From assembly GCF_027595985.1 (NCBI RefSeq), contig NC_073312.1:10335426-10399425 (forward strand): DNA of 64,000 bases, read 5' to 3'. The first letter of the stretch is position 1. Each line of letters begins with the position of its first letter. The translations under genes were made by a program, and so were the position numbers. The stretch comes from Sorex araneus (Eukaryota > Chordata > Mammalia > Eulipotyphla > Soricidae). Positions 56,930 to 64,000 of this stretch are shown piece by piece. The notes under the pieces are model-generated. The model did not search any database, was not told the DNA's origin, and was given only the letters and a program-made list of their open reading frames with translations.

Positions 56930-57070
56930 TTCATCCAACAGGTAGATCATGTACATGCAAGGCAATCTGGATTCAGTCCCTGGTACCCAGCCGTGCCAGG
57001 GGTGATCCCTGAGCAAAAAGACAAGAGCGGACCCTGAGCATTATCAGGTGTGGCCCAAAATACAAAAAAT
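56930..57070 (+). mobile_element. short-type SINE, decayed
   Basis: CATGCAAGGCAATCTGGATT, GGGGTGATCCCTGAGCAAAA and an A-rich end. Confidence 0.75.
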
Positions 57071-57184
57071 TAATTATTTGATATTTCCTTTTTCTGTTGA
57101 GGTGACTTTGAGCAAGAGACATCATCTCTCTGAGTCAGTTATCTGGTCCTCAGTGTCAGTGAACCAGGGTTGATTTTTAAATTT

Positions 57185-57351
57185 TATTTATTTCTTTAAT
57201 TGAATCACTCTGAGATGCACAGTTACAAAGTTGTTCATAATTAAGTTTCTGTCATACAATGTTCCAACACCCATCTCTTCACCAGTGTACACTTCTTGAC
57301 ACCAAAGTCCCCAGTTTGTCTCCAACCCGATAGCCTACCTGTATGGGAGAC

Positions 57352-57404
<53 letters not shown>

Positions 57405-57800
57405 GCAGTATTGTTACTGAAAGGTTATCATGAATATCACTTTGCCTCCTTTCAGCACTCAATTCTTATCCAGAGTGATTATGTCCAACTATCATTGTCC
57501 TAGTGGTCCCTTCTCCGTCTTAACTGCACTCCTCCTTCCCTTCTGTGGCAAGCCTCCAACTGTGGGCCAATCTTCCTGGCCCTTGTTTCTACTGTCTCTG
57601 GGTATTATTCACATATTATGTGGGTGTTTTTTTAATTTCTTGCGACTGAATTCTATCATTTATGTTTGTCCCTCTCCCACTGACTGATTTCACTCAGCTT
57701 GGTCCTCCCCATTTCTATTTGTGTAAGCAAATTTCATGACTTTATTTTTCCTAACTGCAGCACCGTGTTCCATTGTGTAGATGTACCATTGTTTCTTTAT
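57185..57800 (-). mobile_element. L1 3' portion, antisense, with internal (CT)23
   Basis: TTTAATTGAATCACTCTGAG, CACCAGTGTACACTTCTTGA, a CT run at 57355-57400 and GGTTATCATGAATATCACTT. It has the same layout as the copy at 21195-21625. Confidence 0.75.
57355..57400. repeat. (CT)23 microsatellite
   Basis: Perfect CT run at the same place within the L1 as in the copy at 21.35 kb, so it is part of the L1 consensus rather than a local event. Confidence 0.95.
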
Positions 57801-58980
57801 TGCTTAAGAATACTCAGGCCCCCGTGGAGTGTGGCCTAGGCATGTGCATGTTGAGAAAGTCGCCAGATGACTCTACATTCATCCCTGGTTAGGAACTGCT
57901 CAGTTGCCTTATCCTTAAGATCGTTTTTACAATTTGGTCTTTTGGTTGGATTCTAAACTTGCAGTTTGTCACCTATAAGATGCCTTCTTTTTGAAAATGG
58001 GCATGTAATTGTTTGCCACCATCCCGTGGTGACAGGTACCTGGGAGCTATGGTCTGTTCGAACACTGTCTAAGGTATTCATAGACACGAACACAAACTCT
58101 TGATAGAACCAATAGAAGCGGGCCAATGACTGGTGCTCAATGGACAAACTTATTAGGGAAAACAGTGATGACATAGAGCCAAAAGCAGGCATGTGATAAG
58201 GGGCCGAGGGGAAGATGAAAGGAAGCATGGCAACACACACTTTCAGAGGGACAGAGACTCGGTCTCCAAGCTCTCCACACAGAGACAAAGCTTATTCTCC
58301 TCAAAGGTTTCCAAAGACAACCAGGAAGGCTTCAAAGGCAGCCGTGTCCACAAGCGCAGTCAAAGGTGAATTATTAATCTGCACTATTCTCCGGGGAGCG
58401 TTAGGTCCCATGGTATCAGTCCTTTGCCATTGTCTCGACTGAGTATCTGATCCCTGGAGTGATCTCACAGGATACTCAGCCCAGGTCGCTCTGGAGCTGC
58501 GCCCGCAGGAACTCCAGCAATTGCTTTTCAAGGGTTTCTTACAACTCAGGGGACTTGGAATAAAACACCCAAAGGCCTGCTTTTATGTTATAGATGAGTT
58601 CATTGAATATGGATTAGGTTACAGCTTTGGATGCAAAGCCTGGAAGCTTCAGTATTTGTGTGAAGAATAAATTATAATGGCACACCCCAACTTGGATCTC
58701 AGTTGTCCCCTTGGGAGTCGGCTTTTATTTTCTAAGATCCTGTAAATAATCTTTCTAAATCTGTATTTCCAAATTCATGATAAACGGACTATTTGATTCT
58801 TTTGAGGAACGGGCCTCCCCACCAGTATTCCTGGGGCTACTCCAATGGATAGTCTGCTCAAAAATAGGGGCACTGCTAAGACCTGGTGGGGCTGGGAGTC
58901 ATTAGGGCCACTTTAGAAGATGGACCATGGCCTGCTTTCTGCCTCTTTAGGTAACATCCAGTCTCAAGTGCTTAATTTTT
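57801..58980. other. intron 4, unassigned sequence of moderate G+C
   Basis: 57960-58570 has unusual composition, with an AATAAAACACC motif near 58559, and could be an old LTR or a conserved block. I cannot decide. Confidence 0.3.
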
Positions 58981-58984
58981 TTTT

Positions 58985-59155
58985 AATTTTTATTTTTTTA
59001 TTGAATCACCATGTGGAAAATTACAATGCTTTCAGGCTTAAGTCTCAGTTATACAATGCTGAAACAACCATCCCTTCACCAGTGCCTATATCCCACCACC
59101 AAAAAAAAAAACCCAAAAAACAGTACACCTCCCATCCCGCCCCCCCCCCACAAGT
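58985..59155 (-). mobile_element. 3' module of the L1-related element, 5'-truncated
   Basis: TTTATTGAATCACCATGTGG to CCTATATCCCACCACCAAAA is very close to positions 2-115, so the two copies belong to one subfamily. Confidence 0.85.
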
Positions 59156-59286
59156 GCTAAATTTTTATGGTGTTGTTTAACTGCACATGAGTGTGTGTGT
59201 ATAACTTGTTTATTTTGAACTTATAAATATTTATGAAGATGTACCCAGTATAAAAACTATTTAAATTTAATATAATAGAATATTAT

Positions 59287-59532
59287 TTTGGGCTGGAGCT
59301 ATAGCACAGCAGGTAGGGAGTTTGCCTTGCACGCGGCCAACCCAGGTTCGATTCCTCTGCCCCTCTCAGAGAGCCCAGCAAGCTACCGAGAGTATCTCGC
59401 CTGCATAGCAGAGCCTGACAAGCTACCCTTGGTGTATTCGATATGCCAAAAACAGTAACAAGTCTCATATGGAGATGTTACTGGTGCCCTCTCGAGTAAA
59501 TCGATGAGCAATGGGATGACAGTGACAGTGAC
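59287..59532 (+). mobile_element. complete long-type SINE with target-site duplication
   Basis: The 10-bp repeat AGAATATTAT lies at 59277-59286 and 59533-59542. The head is GGGCTGGAGCTATAGCACAG and the tail GGATGACAGTGACAGTGAC. There is no poly(A). Confidence 0.95.
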
Positions 59533-59542
59533 AGAATATTAT

Positions 59543-60342
59543 GTTATTAAAGGATTGCAAAAGATTTTTGTGTAGTGACTTAGAAAGGTTCTAAGAAACA
59601 AATAGGACACCATTAACCCATGACTTGATAGGTGATTACTGCACTGAGATTGCTTTACCATGTTTTGTGAACTCAGTGTTCCAAAAATATATTGATAAGG
59701 TCCAAAAATATCATACATGTAAACCATTTTTTTTATATGAAAGTGAGGTTCAGAGAGGATTTGAAACTTTTTTCCTGGCTTTTCTTTTAAGATACTATAA
59801 GTTTGTTAAACAAAGTAGTTTAATTATAGTCAGATAATACTTAGAAAATTTTAGTGCTTGGTTTGATGGTATTAAATTAGAACTATCAATTATCAGATTA
59901 TTAAGTAGTATAGTGATGGTGATCTGGTAAGTAGTGTATTATGCACCACATGGAAAAAATTAACATTTGGGTTTTTCATGATTGTCCTGGAGGAAGAAAA
60001 CAATGTATGCATAGTTGAACCCAGTTTAAGAATAATCACTGATAAATGATTTCCAAAGGAAAAGTAAATATATAAATTAAACCTCTTTGGTTATTATTTG
60101 CTAATATTTACTAATTTTTTTCACTTACCAACATTACATTATTCCCTACATCAAGATTTTATGTATAAGATCTCACTTTATCTTCACATTATCAGATAAT
60201 GACTATTAGCTGGTAAGAAAGCTGCAACATTGAAATATTAGATTAGTCCTAGAGGCAGAGACTGAATTTGATTGCAGGATTAGCTTCTTAGCTTTGCCAT
60301 CTTGATGTTATGTAAATGTACCATAAAGCCCTTCATTGCTTG
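59543..60342. other. intron 4, AT-rich unique sequence
   Basis: Nothing recognised apart from chance frames. Confidence 0.4.
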
Positions 60343-60520
60343 CTATCAATGATTCTTCATATTGATGTCCATTAGAATTCTGGGGAAAAAATAACCTAAA
60401 CTGCACCCCACTGCCTGGTTTTGGACTTAGCCAAGAATTTTATTCTACTGTAGGCCTGGTCCTTGGGATTCTTTAGGTCCCTAGAGATTCTAAGGTGGAG
60501 ACTTAGGAACCATTTGTTTA
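60343..60520 (+). mobile_element. MER5A-like hAT transposon remnant
   Basis: CAATGATTCTTCATATTGAT, TTAGAATTCTGGGG, CTACTGTAGGCCTGG and GGAACCATTTG follow the order of the MER5A consensus as I remember it. Confidence 0.5.
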
Positions 60521-60959
60521 AATATCAGGAAGGAGAATTACAAATTAAGTTGGGCATTTTATTTTTTTTTCTTCAAATATTTTCTCCTGCCCATGAGGAA
60601 AGATGGTAGTATTTGAGAACCTTGGTTTTCTAGCACTACGCTTAGGATTTATGGCTCAGAGATCTCAAGCCTTGTTACTTGGGCTTTCTATCTTGAGGGA
60701 GAGGGCCTGGAACGTCTTGTGTCTTATCCCTGATCTTCTGAAGTCCTGTAGGGAGCCCAAGCTAAAGCTGACTGAGTCCCTGAATGCATGTCTCCAGGTT
60801 TCCCAGGGAAAATTCATGAACTTATGGCTGTTTCTAAGAGTTTGTGCATGAATTCTCAGAGAGATCAGAGTGCTTGGAATATATTTGGTTTTATACTATT
60901 GAGTTAAAAATCAGATCTCCTAGGTTCTCCGGGGGGGGGTGCGGGGGGGTACTGGCTCC

Positions 60960-62255
60960 ACCCTCCGCCGAGATTTAAGAGCAGTGGCCACACATGTGTG
61001 GCCTTTCTGCTGCTGCTCGAGCATGATCCCGGAGGCCAACTGAACTACTTTGGACACCAGCAGCTCGCAGAAATGCCTCTAGACTGTGAACTGAGCCACT
61101 GCCCCATGCGGTGCCAGGGGGATAGGGTTTCTCTCTCCAGGCTTTTCCATCTTATGAGCACCACAAAAGGGAAGTAAAAGCCTACAGTGATGCAATTTCT
61201 GGCAGAATTTTCCCTGGATTTTATACAGAAATCCAAAATGTAATATCACTTAATTGTCAGCAATGTGAAACGGTTCCTTTTTAGCAGGTCTGACTTTGGG
61301 GGGAAACTCCAAACAATCATAGTGAACTTTTTATTGAAATATTGAAGGTAATCAAAGTAGCAGTGATGTCTCAAGACTGTGAACAAAGCCATAGCCCCAC
61401 GCCGGCCGAGGAGGGGAAATATCCTTCTTTCTTGGTTTTTTTCTCTTTTCGGGGAGAAGCGGCATGGCGTCCGCCATATTATTAGGTCTATTAAGCAGGT
61501 ACAAACTTGGTGGCTCGGGAAGGAGAAAAAAAAAAAAGAAAAAAAAATTATGTACTTGGAACAGCGGGACGCTTGGGCAGTCTCGGGCTGGGGCCGATAC
61601 CGGTTCGTGCTCTGCCGATATTCGGCCCAGGTAGCCACACTTTTGTTCGGCTGCTTTGCTGCTGATCGATCAGGATCCGGAAGCCAACTACTCTACTTTT
61701 GGTCCCAGAAACTGCTTGCAGCCATGTCTCTAGACTGTGAACTAAACCATAGCCCCACACCGGCCGAGGAGGGGAAATATCCTTCTTGGTTTTTTTTTAC
61801 CTTTTCGAACAGTGTGGCGTCCGCCATGTTATGAGGACTATTAAGCAGGCATGAACTTGGTGGTGCAGGAAGGAGAAAAAAAAAGAGTTATGTACTTGGA
61901 ACAGCGGGACTTCATATCTCTTCATTCTCAGCAATGGAAAACTAATTATCAAATGCTTCCTTGCCAGTAGGGCTGTCTTTTTTGGGGGGAAACTCCAACA
62001 ACAATAGCGAGTTTTGTGTTGAAATATGGAATGTAATCAAGGTAAAGAGAAAATGAAGTGAAATTTATCAGTTACGCAGGTGGGGGTGGGGGTCAGGAGG
62101 TGGAAGATATACTGGGGTTTTTGGTGGTGGAATATGGGCACTGGTGAAGGGATGGGTGTTTGAGTATTATATAACTGAGACATAAGCCTGACAACTTTGT
62201 AACTTTCTACATGGTGATTCAATAAAATAAATAACTTAAAATTAAAAAAATAATC
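60960..62255 (+). mobile_element. multi-module L1-related non-autonomous element
   Basis: The order is a G+C-rich leader, module C1 (61256-61352), module A1 (61365-61570), a linker, module A2 (61724-61910), module C2 (61928-62039) and the L1-like 3' end with GGTGATTCAATAAAATAAAT. Modules A1 and A2 are about 85-90% identical by eye and each carries CCGCCATRTT, the reverse complement of the YY1 core, at 61471-61480 and 61821-61830. No ORF1 or ORF2 is seen. Confidence 0.7.
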
Positions 62256-63587
62256 AGATCTCCTAGATTAAATGAACTGGGACTTTCCCTTAGAGAACCC
62301 TGAAGTGAAAGCCAGATAAGTTCCACATTAAATGCCTTACTCCTGTATAAGATTTAAGCCTGGGGAGGGCAGTTGGCATGCCACTTCTTTGTCTTATTTG
62401 CTTTTCAGTGTCAGAACTTCACTCAAAACTTTTCATGATGCATTTGTACTTTCATATCTTTTGGTTCATAATAAGAAATGAACCTATTAAATATTTTCAA
62501 GTATTTAAAAGTGGGAAGAACTTTTGTTTTATTAATGTTGAGAAGACATAAGGAAAACCATATTTTTTCTTCTGTGGTCTTTGGACCCAATGAGTCTTTA
62601 CATGTGCTTTGTTACTAATACTTATAGATGCATAAACTATAATAAATAAATAATATGTTAGTGCATGAAGGTTCCTTTGCTCTGAATTAGAACTTGTTCT
62701 ATAAAGGCAATAGGAACATATCTTGAAATATCTCTGATTGGTTATTATTAGAACCCAATGTTGAGTTTTTAGAAATACATGCTAAACTATCTCAGGTGGG
62801 AAAAGAAAATATTGGAGTTTGTTGAGAGAGGGCTATTCAATTCAAGAACTGGTGGCCACTCCATGATGGACTAGCATCCTTTGGGAACCCCTATCTGTGC
62901 TGTTTTTCTCTGCCTCTCTACGTATCTCCTTTATTTTGGCTTTGCCACAGAGTGCCTTCCTCTATTCCTCCATTCAGTATGAAAGTGTGGTTGCCAGTAA
63001 CTTTTGTACATACAGAAATATGGATAGAAACTCAGTTCTGTTTCCACTACTAGTTTCCAGAAACTGGAACCACTTCACCCAAATTGGGTCATGTGCCTGG
63101 TCCCTGGGCATTATAATAACTATGGCCAAAATAATGGCATCTACTGCAGAGAAATGTGGATTTTCTCATGGAGAACATGTAGGGAATGAAGAGAAGTGTC
63201 CCAAAAAGAGGGTCTCTGGACAAATAAGCATTTTAATGGTATTCACAGCATATCAGCAAACAAAATACTTGATATAGGTTCTTTATTAATGACTAAATGA
63301 ATGGAAATGAGATTTGATCTATGTTGGTGTTTTATCTCAATTCGTGTATGTCTTATCAGTTATAACTAGCATTTTCATGCATTCTTGGCTGTAATCCAGG
63401 CATCAGGTCCTACTTAAAGTGGTAAGCTTAATATTAAAAGTGTAAACAAAACCTTATGATTGTTATTTCATGCTGTGAATGTGGCTGATTATGTCAGATA
63501 AAAATACACTTAATTTGTCTATTGTTTAAAAATTTAAGATGCTCCTTTTACTGCTATTAAAATAACTGCTTTTATATTCTGCCTTAG
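62256..63587. other. SHTN1: 3' end of intron 4
   Basis: Mostly unique. A chance 126-codon frame at 62897-63277 is not supported as coding. It ends with the exon 5 acceptor. Confidence 0.45.
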
Positions 63588-63756
63588 TTAAATAAAGAAA
63601 ATAAAGCCTTGAAAAGAATCAGCATGTTGTACATGGCCAAGCTGGGACCAGATGTAATAACTGAAGAGATCAACATTGATGATGAAGATTCAACCACAGA
63701 CTCAGAAGGTGCTGCAGAGACTTGCGTCTCGGTCCAGTGTCAGAAGCAAATCAAAG
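63588..63756 (+). CDS. SHTN1: SHTN1 coding exon 5
   Basis: The 169-bp exon encodes residues 90-145 plus one base of codon 146, from LNKENKALKRISMLYMAKLG to CVSVQCQKQIK. It carries Ser101 (AGC at 63621-63623) in the context KRISM. In the published work on shootin-1 this serine is one of the two sites phosphorylated by PAK1 to switch on clutch coupling downstream of netrin-1. An acidic stretch follows (IDDEDSTTDSEG). Differences from the human protein as remembered are Thr96 to Ala and a TDTDG to TDSEG change. The acceptor is GCCTTAG, the donor is GTAGGA, and the following intron is phase 1. The remaining three quarters of the protein lie downstream of the window. Confidence 0.96.
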
Positions 63757-64000
63757 GTAGGACTCCAGGCTTAGTTGTTGGAGTTTGATCCTAGGAGGAA
63801 TGTTTCTTTGTTTATTAATCTTCCTTTCCCCTAGGTCTTAGGTTGTGTGATATCTTAGTCTCCATTCAGGCTTAGTCAACCAGTGGGGAAAGTGATTTCG
63901 AAATGAATTCCTTCAAGCTGAGTTCATGCAAAAAGTTTGATTTCCTTTATAAATAACTACATAGCACATTTCTTATTGTCCTTGAAAAGGGTTAAGAAAT
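63757..64000 (+). other. SHTN1: start of SHTN1 intron 5
   Basis: Unique-looking AT-rich sequence after the GTAGGA donor. The intron continues past the window end. Confidence 0.85.

Larger units (their letters stand above)
54903..63587 (+). other. SHTN1: SHTN1 intron 4
   Basis: This is an 8.7-kb GT-AG intron, phase 0. It contains SINEs around a CCTT tract (56.1-56.6 kb), an antisense L1 (57.2-57.8 kb), a long-type SINE (59.29-59.53 kb) and a multi-module L1-related element (60.96-62.26 kb). Confidence 0.9.

Noticed and set aside
57960..58570. Possible endogenous retroviral LTR
   Set aside because: There is an AATAAA-type signal, but no paired terminal TG...CA ends, primer-binding site or second copy, so left unassigned.
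62897..63277. 126-codon + strand frame in intron 4
   Set aside because: Not bounded by splice sites in the SHTN1 phase, no recognisable family, and composition like the surrounding intron.

Overview
The window is mammalian nuclear DNA, most likely from a shrew (Soricidae, Sorex-like). The main evidence is more than 50 copies of a tRNA-headed SINE that I recognise from memory as the Sorex SOR1-type family, together with LINE-1 3' ends, older mammalian repeats (L2, MIR, hAT) and many long microsatellites. The species call rests on repeat recognition and was not checked by a database search.

One protein-coding gene is supported: the 5' part of SHTN1 (shootin-1, formerly KIAA1598) on the + strand. 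Five coding exons were placed by reading frame, splice sites and match to the known protein: 13832-13889, 32901-32953, 45721-45781, 54808-54902 and 63588-63756. They encode residues 1-145 plus one base of the next codon, the start of the N-terminal coiled-coil part. The intron phases (1, 0, 1, 0, 1) all join cleanly and every intron is GT-AG. The rest of the gene lies beyond position 64000. Exon 1 sits in a CpG island (about 12.9-14.35 kb). Its probable leader holds a (GGA)n repeat read as 11 glycines in a short upstream AUG-started ORF.

Layout: 1-12.9 kb is upstream flank packed with nested L1 and SINE copies. 12.9-14.35 kb is the promoter CpG island with exon 1. 13.9-32.9 kb is intron 1, with dense repeats, a disrupted hAT transposon and a 600-bp pyrimidine tract ending about 690 bp before exon 2. 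33.0-45.7 kb is intron 2, relatively repeat-poor between 36.5 and 40.2 kb. 45.8-54.8 kb is intron 3, with a repeat-free, homeodomain-motif-rich block at 52.1-53.2 kb that looks like a developmental enhancer. 54.9-63.6 kb is intron 4, with a multi-module L1-related element at 60.96-62.26 kb. Intron 5 begins at 63757.

I found no prokaryotic-type system, CRISPR array, intact mobile-element ORF or second protein-coding gene. The most notable items are the poly-glycine upstream ORF, a long SINE subtype that ends in CAGTG repeats instead of poly(A), L1-related elements with repeated modules carrying YY1-like motifs, and the candidate enhancer in intron 3.
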